64,000 nt of DNA from Phytophthora sp. 'mugwort' (Eukaryota; Oomycota; Peronosporomycetes; Peronosporales; Peronosporaceae): the NCBI GenBank assembly GCA_033558025.1, contig JAUCEF010000017.1, positions 4,526,001-4,590,000 on the forward strand, read 5' to 3'. The notes under the pieces are model-generated. The model was not told the DNA's origin, did not search any database, and saw only the letters and a list, made by a program, of their open reading frames with translations. Shown here piece after piece: positions 1 through 11,800 of the stretch. Made by a program: the position numbers and the translations under genes. How positions within the stretch are numbered: the stretch's first letter is position 1; each line of letters begins with the position of its first letter.

Positions 1-238
1 TAAGACCTCCAACCGTGATGTAGGACACGGGGCCTGTGTCTTTAAACGGTGAATACTTTGATAGTATGGGTGAGGCGGGTCCTACCAAGTATGGGATTGA
101 AACATTCAACCCTAAACAATACCAAGGTACATACGGGGACTATTGTGGATATGATGTATGCTCTTCCTGTATTGCAAACAAAAAAATAAGATGAGTCTAC
201 TAGATAGATTTAAGGACTTAAACTTAACTATTCTTTAA
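1..238 (+). pseudogene. Maverick maturation protease (adenain-like), C-terminal remnant
   Basis: The reading frame running into the window from the left keeps the pattern YFDSMGEAGP (about 52-84), the counterpart of the YFDSFG..PP motif before the active site of adenovirus-type C5 proteases. It is followed by an NPKQYQ..YGDYCG stretch whose Gln and Cys (Cys codon 144-146) match the oxyanion Gln and nucleophile. The frame stops at 192-194 just after a run of seven A. A second frame at 191-238 (MSLLDRFKDL) looks like the true tail, so a homopolymer frameshift is likely. In Polintons this enzyme trims capsid proteins during assembly. The N-terminal part with the catalytic His lies outside the window. 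Confidence 0.6.
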
Positions 239-278
239 ATAAAATCAGTTTTTCTCTTATACAAATAATATAAACAAG

Positions 279-1028
279 ATGTTCAAAGCGTTAACAGTTT
301 CAGCGTCTATCCCAGAGACAAAGCTCAAGAGAGCATTCAAGACCGGTACGCTATCTTTGTCTAAAGATGAGTTGCATGGTTCTGGTGCTACGCTTCATCT
401 TCATCCCGACTCGCATGCTAAAGCTCTTCGAGCTCGTAAGTCTGGTAAAGGAACTCGGTTAGCCATTACGAAAGAAGAGATTGGCTATCTATTCAACCAC
501 AAGCAAGGTGGAGGTATGCATGGAGCGAGTATCTGGGGAAAATTTTGGGGAGGTATCAAATCTGCTTTCAAATTTGCAAAGGACTCGGGCATTTTGTCTC
601 GAGTTCCTGATGTAGCAGTCCCCGCAGTTACAACGTATGCTGGTCAACCAACCGCAGCCATCCCTGCCAGAGCTGCTATTCGATCTATGACGGGGATTGG
701 AATTTATTACTCCGATAGCGATAATGAAGGAGGACGTCTGACCAAGGCTGACTTTAATAAAGGGGCCAAACGAGCTCATGCTTACACGAAGCGCAAGTGT
801 ATTCTTACTGATGCTGGAGATGCTGGAGAAAAGTTTCTCCTTTCCAAGGCAACCCAACCTCGGCATGAGTATTTAATAAAGTCACTTCGTGGCGAAGTCC
901 GTCGTCGTTATGCTGTTGGAGTTGTCGAGCTAAAGAAAAAGGGTTTTGTAAAGGGCTCGCAAGAGGCCCGCGAGCATATGGCCAGATTGAGGTCTTTTCA
1001 GAAGAACGGAGGCAGTTTTAGAATGTAA
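279..1028 (+). CDS. Maverick capsid-associated protein (pVI-like), intact
   Basis: This is one of two uninterrupted frames in the Maverick remnant (249 codons). Residues 1-75 are basic. A glycine-rich stretch KQGGGMHGAS follows (about 75-84) and resembles cleavage sites of adenain-type proteases. Next comes an amphipathic segment WGKFWGGIKSAFKFA and an Ala/Pro-rich region ending RAAIRSMTGIG. The C-terminus is Lys/Arg-rich. A basic protein with a processing site followed by an amphipathic helix, placed directly after the protease, recalls membrane-active minor capsid proteins such as adenovirus pVI. That function is inferred from layout and composition, not from a recognised domain. The minus-strand frame at 489-866 is its shadow. 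Confidence 0.5.
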   Translation: MFKALTVSASIPETKLKRAFKTGTLSLSKDELHGSGATLHLHPDSHAKALRARKSGKGTRLAITKEEIGYLFNHKQGGGMHGASIWGKFWGGIKSAFKFAKDSGILSRVPDVAVPAVTTYAGQPTAAIPARAAIRSMTGIGIYYSDSDNEGGRLTKADFNKGAKRAHAYTKRKCILTDAGDAGEKFLLSKATQPRHEYLIKSLRGEVRRRYAVGVVELKKKGFVKGSQEAREHMARLRSFQKNGGSFRM

Positions 1029-1066
1029 CTTCCGCCTCATATGATTTAAAAACAACTAAATCAAGT

Positions 1067-1912
1067 CTATTTTTTTAGTTTCAACAAGAGCATAATTGAA
1101 ACTGAAGTATCACGGAATCTCACCTTTTGGTCATTCTGGTTATAGATATTGATTGTGATAGTCGATCTCGAACCGTTGTGGCAATTCATCCACGCATACT
1201 GAGATGGCTTATAGTTAATCAGCTGGCCAATACCCGCATCGCCTCTATCAAAAGCGCTTAAAATATCACCGGATGCGACGTATTCACTTTTGATCAGATC
1301 ACAGCGAACGATATATGAACTGGTTGGGTGAATCTGTGGAATGGTATTGGATAGCTGAGCGCTGGCAACAATTGCTGAGGCAGCTGGATATGTTGCTACA
1401 GATAATCCAAGGACCGAACCGAAAGCAGCGTTATTGATGATTAGCCGAGGAACGCGAGTCGTTGTAGGCAAACCAGTTCACCAGCTGAATATAGACCAGT
1501 AGCAGGCCTGGTGTATCCCACAGAAAGACTCGAAGGAGTCGGAGAGAAATCAACCTGTGCTGCGTAATATACGCTGTTTTCAGTTAGCGTGATATAAAAT
1601 ACGTTGTTTCCAGATCCGTCAATTAGATAAGCTCCTGCGTTAACAAGAGCTGTCTGGATACTTCTGTTGATATCATCGTAGCTGTGATATCCATCTGATA
1701 GTGTAATACTGATCGTAGAAGTAGTTGCAGCCGTTGGAACCTCGACTTGAAAGGTTGTATTCTGGAATTAAATTGAATCAATGTTGTACTCGCTGTTGAA
1801 TAGACTGATTGATTGAATAGCGCAAACAACATGGCGAAAGTCAGCATTTCCACGACGAGTTGTATCCATCTGCTACGAGGTTGGTGCTATCGATTTTCAA
1901 GAAACTCGTCAT
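1067..1912 (-). pseudogene. Maverick minor capsid (penton-like) protein, frameshifted
   Basis: Minus-strand frames join into one protein of about 280 residues starting MTSFLKID at 1912. Segments include FNSEYNIDSIEFQNTTFQVE, then ISITLSDGYHSYDDINRSI, then VSIMLLLKLKK at the end. The beta-rich pattern, with a C-terminal ITINIYNQNDQKVRFRD stretch, is typical of the penton or minor capsid proteins of Polintons, predicted to be single jelly rolls at capsid vertices. At least three frame changes separate the pieces (near 1470, 1750 and 1850), so it is not functional as it stands. Assignment rests on pattern memory of Maverick proteins and gene position next to the packaging ATPase. Confidence 0.55.
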
Positions 1913-1947
1913 GATGACTATATGATGATCATCAAATTTTGGCTGAT

Positions 1948-2633
1948 TTATTCAAAATCTTCAGTCTTGATTGGTTTATCGAAATTGTATCTGATTTCCC
2001 CCTTCACAGAGTCGATGAGCAACATTTGACCTTTGTTTTCAGTTGCTTTATTGTGATAATATACGATTGAGCGATCATCTACGCCCTTTATATTAGAATC
2101 CTTCATTACCATCCGGAGATCGCGTTTGGAATTAGCTTTTAGGATCGCTACATACTCAAAGTTCAACCTGATCATCTTATCAGTTCAATGTAGCTGTGAC
2201 TTAAAAATATAGTTGATAGCTTGAAGTGGCGACCTCTTGTCACGTAATGAGAAAATATATTCTTCTGGAGGAGCTTATCGTTGCTGTAGTTGTCTATGAT
2301 AGCAGCTCAGGTTTGTTAGAGCTCAGAGGAGTATGACGCACCTGATCAACTTTCGGAGGTAAATCTGGATCAGAGAAAGTAATGAATCTTCAATCTTCTC
2401 GCGGAGGTACTCATACAGTTCTTGATGTGGATTACGAGCAATAATCGTGAGATGAGTAAATACGTGGGGAGAATGCTTGAGAATGAAAAGACATAAATTG
2501 TTCTTTCCACTGAATGAGGGTCCAAGGACAACCATTCTAAATAGCTTTTTGATGTCAAGGGCAGGAATATCGCCCATACCAGCAGACTTGAACTTTTGGG
2601 GCACGAAGCGCTATAGTTTGGAATAACGCTCAT
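1948..2633 (-). pseudogene. Maverick genome-packaging ATPase (A32/FtsK-HerA type), broken
   Basis: The segment 2323-2604 reads FRMVVLGPSFSGKNNLCLF, a Walker A loop in which the usual GKT has become GKN, followed by HLTIIARNPHQELYEYL, typical of poxvirus A32-like packaging ATPases. Downstream on the same strand come YSNDKLLQKNIFSHYVTRG and FKLSTIFLSHSYIE (near 2180-2290), the region around Walker B and sensor I. The last part, RLNFEYVAILKANSKRDL, lies at 1948-2175. Several frame changes separate these blocks. In Polintons this motor pumps the genome into the capsid. The Walker A substitution plus the frameshifts make an active enzyme unlikely. Confidence 0.7.
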
Positions 2634-2682
2634 GGTCGTGTCTTTTAATCGCTGGATCTATATAGACTAAGATAAAACAACA

Positions 2683-4013
2683 ATGAGTTCTGGTTTCTCT
2701 TATCCTCAGCCAACATTCGTATCACCGATCTATAACCCTTAGTTCTATCTGTCTTTGGACGCCAGTGGTTATTTTAACATACGAGTATGCGCAGACTTTA
2801 TACATTCGCAAGAATGATTACCGACGAACCTATATTACCGGTATTATACCTGGAACAGCAACACAAGCGATATCTCTTGTTCCAGGGAGTAACAATGATA
2901 TCAGCGGCATTGGAACATTATCTTGCACTAGCCTGATTATGAATGGATCTGGCCTGTCGTCTGCTCCTAATTACGTAATGTGCATAAATCCAGGTACAGA
3001 CGCTAATCAGAAAGCATTGGTACTTGACACCGCAGGCGCTATTGCTACTATCAGCTCGCTCACAGCTACCAACATTTACGGGGGTATCAAAACGGCAGCT
3101 AGTCGTCAATTACATCTGTTGGTACTCCCTCTTCGCTGACGCTGGCTACAGCTGGAACAGGCTTACAGATTTTTAAAATATGGTAATCAGGCGGCTATAA
3201 CGACTATAGGATCCTTGACCGAGCTCGGTATTAACACTTCTCCACCAACGAGTGAGTATTTTGCAATAAGAGGTAGTGGTTTGAATTATCTTGACGGCTC
3301 ATATACCAGGATGTGCCGATTTTTGGGATCGAATCTTTTCGCCAGTGGAATTTTAAATAGAGGTTCATAATGGTAGCTTGGGGACTTCAACAAATGCCTC
3401 CTGGATTGGTAATATCACCGCTAATGACCTCCGATTCGGTACTTCAAACACAACGCAAATGATTTTGACGGCCGGAGGCAGACTCGGGATCGGAACGACA
3501 ACGCCTTCAGCGCCGCTACGGCCCTGGTACAGTCTCTGTTAGTTTTGGAGCGGGCGGCAGTACGGTCTATAGACTGCGGACGGACAGTTGAGTAACGGAG
3601 AGTGCACTGGGTCCTATTAGCTATAGCGTTGCGGCAGTCTTTGGAGGGTACATTGCTTGCACTGCAAAGGCGATAACCTCAGACAGACGCTTAAAAAAAG
3701 ATATTCAGATCGCACCTCTTCGTCGTATCAAAAGACTCTATGACAGCGTTGACATGTGCTGGTACGACTGGATCGAATCCGAGAATCGTCCAGGTCAAGA
3801 GGTAGGACTCATCGCTCAAGATCTTGTTTCGGCTCATCTGACTGATTTGATATCGGATCTTTTAAGAGTGATATTGAAGAAGGAGAAGATCCATCGCTTG
3901 AGCCTGCTAAACAACAGCTGAACGTTGATTATAGTCGCATAGCCGTTTACACTATGAAGATGATTCAGTATTTACTTCAAGAAATTGAGGATCTGAGAGC
4001 GATTATACGATAA
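2683..4013 (+). pseudogene. Fibre-like protein with Peptidase_S74 chaperone end
   Basis: The start MSSGFSYPQPTFVSP at 2683 leads into a low-complexity beta-rich region with GIGTLSCTSLIMNG and ALVLDTAGAIATISSLTATN, the short repeats found in trimeric fibre and adhesin shafts. Near 3676-3840 the frame reads SDRRLKKDI, a spacer, then WYDWIES and EVGLIAQDL. This is the signature of the intramolecular chaperone domain (Peptidase_S74) that folds and then cuts itself from phage tail spikes. The catalytic Ser and Lys of that family fit SDRRLKKDI. The end, MKMIQYLLQEIEDLRAIIR, is a short coiled coil as in other S74 proteins. Multiple stops and frameshifts divide it. Confidence 0.65.
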
Positions 4014-4174
4014 ACTTTGCGATGATAGCAAATGCACAGCTGAGCAATTCCTTCGGAGCTCATGCGAGTAAAGATCTCAGAACAAATCTGACTACCGATG
4101 AACCAAGTCAAAGTGTTGGCCCGACTTTATTAAAAGCGGATTACAAGACTTGCCGTAGGCGGTCCGGACGGGGC

Positions 4175-7100
4175 TTAAAACGTGTCAGTCATAGTTTTAG
4201 GTGATAGCGTGTTTCTCCCCACACAGAGTCCTGATGGAGAATCTGCTATACTTGAGATTAGTATTAGTGATAAAAAACTGACTTTTTTATCATTGATAAG
4301 AGGCAGCCGTCGACAGCTTGACAGCACCAGCTGTATCGAGGATATCGTAATAAACTGGTAAGAAATGGAATAAGTTAGATGGCAAAGGTTTTTACAGTTT
4401 TTGTTTTTTTTCTTTGGCTGGTAAGCCCACAAACGTTGGGCACTAGAGGTGCCTGCTATATTTGATAGCCCCCCCTCCGTCAGTCTGAGTCGATGCATCT
4501 ACCTTCTTGATAGTTTTGTTAAGATCCGTTGCCCAAACAGCTGCTTGCGTCTTCTGGGGTCGATCATGGATTATTAATTGTTCATTATGGCTTTGAGCTC
4601 AGCGACGTTGAGATCGCTATTGTCTCCATATTTACCACCTGATCTGGCAATAATGCGTGGATTGAAAAAGAACATGATCAAAACCGAGGCAAGTTCTCTT
4701 AGTTTACTAATTATAGTAGACGAGTGATATCCTTGAACTCCTGATGGCTGATGAGTTGATTGCTGTACATATCCACGGTGAGAGACTTACGCTGCTTAAT
4801 TTTTTTATGCTTGGATTATCGCTTCCTAGCTCAAGTTTACCCTTCAACTTATCATACTCAGCTCGTAGAGTCTTCAGCGGATCCTCAAGCTTATCGTGGA
4901 AGTTGTACTGGAGATGGGTGATGGCAAGTATCTCCTTGAACATTTTTTTTATCCTCGACTTTGAGCTTATCGTATGAAGCTTGTTCGATATGTTGCTTAT
5001 AGACGTGGTTTTGGTCATAGCTTGGAGACTGTCACTAATCTGACACTTAAGCCCACATTTGCGACGATTAGACTGTACCAGCATGAGTGTCTTAGAGTCT
5101 AGATCAGGCAAACGGATGTACTTGCTACCAAGCTGACGATATACAGACGGGGTAGCTAAGCCCTGAATCTCATTCAGATTGAATGTTCTACCGCGTCGAA
5201 CTACACCATCAAGTGGTGCAACACCAGCGCCTCTTAAGCCACGACCCTCTAATCTAGACTTGGATTACTGAGAGCTTCAGAATATCGCTTAGCTTTGAAA
5301 TTATATACAGCCTTTGTAGCTTTAAGTGCTGATTGTGTAACTTTCAAAGCTGGCCTTATTGAGTTTGAGTTTGACCCTTTGACAGCTTCTTTTGGTGCTT
5401 CATGACGCTTCTCTGTCTCTCTATACTCCTGGTAAGCCCGTCAGCATCATCATGGAGATTTTATAATACTTCATCGTGATCATATGGCTCAACACTTGCA
5501 CTTCTATATCAGATGCATTGCTAAAAATAACTTCACGAATACTCTTGAAATTGGCATTTACATTTATCAATCGTTTTCAGTTCTTCTTTGGTTGTTGGAG
5601 CTTCAATATTACTCACAGCCTGATGTACATCTTCCAACTCATTTAGTAGTAGATCAAACGTATCCATCCATCTAATAGTCTTCATAACATCTGTCCAAGC
5701 TTTTCCGTAAATAATTTTACTGTCTTTGTTTCTGATGTTTAGAGTACGTTCACGCATTGGAGCACCGAAATAATAGGTTGGGTGAGTTTTTACACCATTT
5801 CTAGAAACTACCACAGGTCTAAGGCGAAATGGAATCATAACCTTCTCCTTAAAAAGCTTCTGATAATACTCGTACAGCATTTTCTAAGCTTCACTGTCGG
5901 GAATAGATAAATTTTGATCCAAGTCTTCTTCTATTCCAGTTTTAATACCGTGACGTCCATCTCGTTCGCCATCATCAGCAGTAGCTTCATATCATTTTAT
6001 ATCTCTTTCAGCATCCATTTTCCCCACCATAGAGAGTTGTAAACCCCTGCTCTTGACCATGTTCAAAAAGGCCCTGAGTGTTGATTGCCAATCAACCTTG
6101 TTGTTTGATGATGGGTGTTTCAAGTTTGATTTGTTTCCGTACACATCTATGTATCTTTTGTTAACCCAAAGATATTGTTTGAGGTTGCTTCCATCAGATT
6201 TATACATCTCTTTGTAGATTGGGACGACACTCTTCATCAGCTCATTAGACTCTAATACCTCTATGTGTTTTGAAACCAAAGCAACTGAATTCGATTGTGT
6301 TCATTATCAGCTGTTGTCGAAGTTGATTCCGACCAAAATGAATGTCAGGTAGTCTACGATCCTTAAGGATAACTTCGAGTTTCTCTAATTCCTCACCAGT
6401 TCTCTTTTTTTTCAATCGCGTGACTGTTCGCGCTTGAGTTTCCTTATCACGCATGGCTCCAACTCATCGATTGAGTTGCTTTCGCCTTAATATAAGATGT
6501 CCCTGATTAGTTTTTCAATAGCTACCCAGTCAATATGCTTATATCCTTTGTATTTCTTCCCAGTTTGTTTTGATCTGAGAGAACCCTTTTCTCTAATAGC
6601 ATACTTTTCATCTTGCTTCCGTTTTTTTCTGATGGGATAAATACCTATATACAGATTTTTAATCCAGTTCCTGGGATGAACCTGCTCTTCCGTATCAACA
6701 TTGTTAGCGCTCGATTATCTTTTTGTTGATGTTGCAACATTTATCATTGTTGGAGTGTTATCGATTGCAGCATTCACCATTTGCGGACTGTTGCTCCAAC
6801 ATCATATGTTATGGGTTGAGCCTATATATTTTGATCAATCATGTTGACTGAATTTATTTTCGTAAAGGTGCTCTTTGTTCTAGCACTATTATCAACTCCG
6901 GCATCCATCATAACTGGACTAATATTTATTTCAGGAATTGATAAGACCTCAGGGTGTGTCTGGGAGAGTTTATCACTCAGAGTTTTCTTAAGGAATCAGA
7001 CAATCACTCTGGGTTGATGTAGATAATGCTGTCTTTTCCACGTCAATAGTTTTATCGGTATCGCTGGCCGACGATGCACCTTCATACATACCGCGCTTGG

Positions 7101-7209
7101 TGTTAGCTTGTCTAACGCGTCGCTTTTGCTCTCTCTGAGCGAGGGATTTGAAATTGGGAAACATTGTGGCTATATCATGCCTATCATAAAAAATACTCAT
7201 AATTACCAA
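4175..7209 (-). pseudogene. Decayed Maverick structural-type proteins, unassigned
   Basis: This stretch keeps fragments of one or more minus-strand proteins that I cannot name. Recognisable blocks are FNPRIIARSGGKYGDNSDL near 4600-4680; a block at 4707-5240 beginning GRTFNLNEIQGLATPSVYRQ and continuing into LRAEYDKLKGKLEL; 5533-5880 (FRLRPVVVSRNGVKTHPTYY); 5992-6279; and 6245-6454 with charged helices. A further 73-codon frame at 6988-7209 has a basic RREQKRR-like centre and a Ser/Thr-rich tail. Frame changes and stops are frequent throughout. Position between capsid and integrase genes suggests virion or replication accessory proteins, but no domain is visible. Confidence 0.4.
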
Positions 7210-7511
7210 AAGCTCGGCATAACTGTATCATGTCGGTACGGGACATATGTATGACAGATGGTGTTTATCATTTTTAAAAGGTAAAATATCTCTCCCTAAG
7301 AAAATGAAATGTAACGCCAAAGATTGCTTCCAATTCACGTTGATATTTACGATTAGCAACAGTTGTACGGAAATTGGATACTGCATCAAGATACAGCAAC
7401 TCGTTTTTAATGCGGCATATTTCCTGAATTACCCATAACTTTCGCCGTATCTTAACAAGCTCACGGTCTTTATCTAAGCAGTTCCTACACCTTCCTTTTA
7501 CGCTAGAGGTC

Positions 7512-7533
7512 TATATATATATATATATATATA
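7512..7533. repeat. (TA)n microsatellite
   Basis: About eleven TA dinucleotides lie in an AT-rich spacer between degraded Maverick genes. No gene is seen in 7440-7700. Confidence 0.9.
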
Positions 7534-7705
7534 AAGTCGCATATAAAAGCTCGTACAAAACAATTGTGGCGGATAATATACTTGAGTCAAAGCTTACAGA
7601 GGATGCCTCTATCAAATTTATTACCAAGCTGATTATGTCTCGAAGATTATATATTTTTTTAATCCCAGTACTCCTTTTCGAGAGTTGATCTTCTGTTTTT
7701 GTTGA

Positions 7706-8726
7706 TCAAGCGGAGATTGTCTTGTGGCTCCCACGTTGAATCATCATAACCGATCCATTGATTAAGAATTTGTGCTTCCTATTCTTCATCATTTTGTGAT
7801 CTAATATCTTCTCAGCTTCGAGGATATCCCCACTATTAATAGTGGCATCCGTTGTCTCTGATTGTATCATTTTTAGATCATTTGCTGCCTTGTACAGCAT
7901 ATGACCATTTCTGGACTTGATTTGTACACGATAACCATAACCATCTATCCCGACGACTGTATACACAGCCTTGCTCCAGCGTACTGACTCTTTGTTGAAC
8001 GTTTGCTTCTTCAGTCGGTATAATATATTTGTTCCTACTTCGAATTTGTTGTCAATTTTATCTGCTTTTGCTTGATTATGGTTCAGCTCCGACTCCATGA
8101 CTCTACCTTTGGCTTCATTTGGAGTCATCCAATAGATCTGTGAATAGTGCTGTTATAGTTATCAAGAATGTCGCTGACAAGCTTCTGCGTAATCTTCTTG
8201 GGTGATATTTTAGTTAGTCTCTGCTTTATCGTTCTGTTGAATCGCTCAATTTTTCCCATTGTTCCGTGATCTCATGGCTCGTTATTGTAGTGCTCGATGC
8301 TTTTTTTTATTTAAACCAAGCCTGTGCTTGTTTGTTCATGAACTCGCTACCATTGTCACTGGTGATGATGTTTGCCTTATGAGATCGAATGAAATCTTTT
8401 AGCGCATCCAATACTACTGATGCAGTCTAATTTTTGAGTAACGTGGCAATCCGTGAGTTAATATTGATAACTGTCAGTATAGGTCGGGTTTCCCAAAAGC
8501 CGAGATCCATCTGCCATGAATTTGGGTTATGGGACGTGATCTTGAACCCATCGTATTATCTTTTCTGTTCCTGGAAGCGTTGAATATCTGGCTGAGTCCC
8601 ATACAATTTCTTCACTATTTTGAACGTTATTCTGGGGTCGAATTCTCTCGTTTTCTCATATAGAGCTCGAGCAGCAACATATCCGGGCTTTGGATCATGG
8701 TAGAGTTTCTTCAAGAATTCAGCCAT
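7706..8726 (-). pseudogene. Maverick retroviral-type integrase (DDE), broken
   Basis: The start MAEFLKKLYHDPKPGYV at 8726 is followed by an HHCC-less N-terminal region. The catalytic core has its first Asp in SWQMDLGFW (codon near 8505-8507), second Asp in TSDNGSEF (near 8355-8357) and Glu in GKIERFNRTIKQRL (near 8245-8247). The last two lie about 36 codons apart, close to the DD35E spacing. The C-terminal domain at 7706-8128 contains DNKFEVGTNILYRLKKQTFN and YTVVGIDGYGYRVQ, the SH3-like fold of Polinton integrases. In-frame stops near 8560 and 8430 and a frameshift near 8300 inactivate it. The enzyme would insert the linear Maverick genome into host DNA. Confidence 0.8.
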
Positions 8727-8800
8727 ATTATGTAAATTGTAATCAAATAAAAAAAAATATACAGCCTACCATTTTCGACCAAAGACTTCCCCCTAAATAT

Positions 8801-11800
8801 TTAGTGGGATAGTTGATATGTCATTTGAAGACACTTGTCGCTTGTCGTAAAATATGATAGGGCAATTTTGGTCTGACTGTATGTGATGATTGATTTAGTT
8901 TCTTTTGACAGCCTAAATCCCTTGTTAGTACCTCGAAGTATGATACGATCGCGAACAGTTGACTCAACCCCAAAGGGTTGAGTACATCCTCATTGCGTCC
9001 ACGACTCTGCTGTACACCCTTGGCCGACACCGGACCTTATAACTCGTTTGGAAGATAGCAAATATAGTTCTTACTCGATAGTGAAACCATGGCATCGCCT
9101 GACCATTCATCCTTGAATAGACCAGGGGTTCGACGGTCAAACTTAGCTACTTCCTTGTTATAGTCGCGCGCGTACTTGTACTGATCATAATGCTCACGTA
9201 GCTCAGGTTTGATGCACTCTTGAAATGGTTTGTTGCAGCTAAAAGCGATATAGGCAAAGTCCGTGTCCATCTCTTGGTATGAAAATCGCTTCGATCGAAG
9301 TAAAAGTCAATGCAATCATAGTAGAGCTCAAGCATGCGTAGCTTAACAAGCTGCTAGATGGCAATGGACAAATGAATTGGGTTCTTGTTATTTAGACGAC
9401 GTTTCTTCATAGTTACCTCACAAGAATCATTCAGCTCATCCAATCCATGAGACGTGAAGTGCTCAATACGCGACTTGATCTTAGCCTCCTTGGACTCATA
9501 TTTGACTTGTTTGTACTTACTCATGTCCATGCCCGATCGTCCAAAAGCAGAATTGCCAACCAATTTCATTACCTCAGCATTCATGGCATTACTCTTATCT
9601 TCATCACCGACACGGCGTGCGCTCGATACAGCATCCATGAATGGAGCAAACGCCTTGTGAGAACTTGCCTTTATAAAGGAGTACGTTTTTGTTATTTCCA
9701 TCCCATGGGCTAGATACCATTTGAGAAGCGGTGCGTAGATCAGAATCTTCTCACCGAAATAACTACCGATCAACTTACGAGCAGGCTTAGCTCGGCTTTT
9801 CCCACGAGTCTGGCTGTACTCATACATGTGGGAGCGAATGATGGTCTCATCGGCGCAATCGATTAGTGTATTCTTAAAAATTGGTGCCATCTCACTAAAG
9901 TACTATTTAAGGTGCTCTGGGGTACGAATGTCGCATTCAAGGAAACCAAATATCTGTCAGCCTAGATGTCTTTGACGATACCGGGATAAGTCTCGATGGT
10001 GGTCAATCGCCCGCACGGCATCTCATTACCGAGCGCCCATAAGGACAGTGCATTAGCATCGTATCCGATGATCTTTTTACAAGTTTTATTACCTCGATTT
10101 TTTGTCTCGTTGCGTTTACGTAGCGATTGAAGATAATTGACGGTCCGCCAGCGATGTTTGCCTTCATTTTACCATAAATGTCTTTCTCCTCACAATCAAT
10201 CGAGTACACAAGTCTGTCTGAGTTGAATATAGGTAGCTTCTTGAATCTGAACCCACTGAGAGACATACTCTTACGCGCAATGTTGCATTGAACGCACGAG
10301 ATGAGAGCATTACCGTCAATGTGCCCCAATTTGTTATTGATTCGGTCGGCTGAAGCAGCATCGACAGTAAGCTGACACCAGCATAGACCACAAAGATATT
10401 TTTGCTTTTTCAGCAATGTGTCCAAGTGGTCAAGAGTCATATTGAACTCATGCTTGGCATCTACATCCTGATGCTTGTAGCCACTCATACGCTTAGCTGA
10501 GAATCTGAAAGCTTTAGCAGGTACGTTTATAGGGTGCTTCACGCTGAGCCTCGATAAATTTAATGAATGGTACTACATCTAAGTTATTGTACCAAATCAA
10601 AATATCCTTGACTGAGTTCATCTCGTAATGTTTCCAAACTAACCTGACTCGTTCGTAATCTTTATTACTAATGCTGGTTTCTCGGAAATCGCTGCTGAAA
10701 TCCGCCTTTGTAGGAATAGAAGTCTTATTGAGTACATCGAATGATTTGATGTGTTCATATGGAAATAGGTCTTTAGCAAGGCCACAAACACAACGAATCT
10801 TGTCTTTGAACTCACACTCACAGAGATATGTACTAAGATACTTATCATAGCTTGTTCCAGCAGGACCGTAGTTGCTAATATCCAGCATCTTCATGTCTGA
10901 GGTAGCGACGCACATGTAGCTCGGATTCTTGATCACAGATTTGATGTTCTCCGTACCAATGACGGCAAACAGGTCGCTCTTAATCAATTTGATATCATAT
11001 TTACCAAGTTAAACCCCAACGCTGGTACTTGATCGAGCTTTGCTTGATTTACCGTAATCATACTTCTCCTTCCCGAAGGAAATTTTACTATGAAATCGAA
11101 GAAACTGGCATACGTCCCATACTTGATCCAGCTATCAACGTCATGTACTGAGTACTTCTTCCCAAGCTTTAAACCAGGGATATCGATACCACTAAAATCA
11201 TGAGCTTCGATAATTGTCTGTAGAAGGGGGGTATACTTTTGGACATTGTACTGCTGAATATGTAAACCGACTTCCTTAATGTAGTTAACATATATTTTAG
11301 CAAATGTTTTGGCTCAGAATTAACAAAGCATCGCACATTTCCTGAAAGATTGTCAGCTACCGATACTGAAACAGGAATACGCTCATTCGTAAAGACAGTG
11401 CTTGCACCATGTTGTATACCTGTCGGCTTTAAAATGGCCTCAAATCCATACAGGATGAAGTGATCAATGTAGTGATCAAAATTCTTAATGGAGTACTTTG
11501 TAAGCATCAATTTGATAATGTTTTGATTGAGGCGGTCTATAGATAGCTGGCTCAGCTGGGAAATTCTCATTATTGACAAGCTCACATTGATTCTTCTTAT
11601 GATTTTTAAGTTTGGTGGAGCTAACGAAAATCATCTCACACTTTGGACACTGATACTTGCTTTGGAGCATGTCAGATTACTTATGTAGAAAGCACGATTC
11701 TCGTGAGATAAAATATCAGACGGCCATATTTTTTATCCGACAGGCGGATGCATTCAAATTTTCCCGACTCCACATCCATCGTATATACATTGATGTTGAG

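Noticed and set aside
489..866. 125-codon minus-strand frame
   Set aside because: Lies entirely inside the intact plus-strand capsid-associated gene and has Ser-rich shadow composition.
8821..9030. Separate 69-codon minus-strand gene
   Set aside because: A different frame over the same DNA gives the conserved polymerase C-terminus (TYSQTKIALSYF), so this is a shadow.
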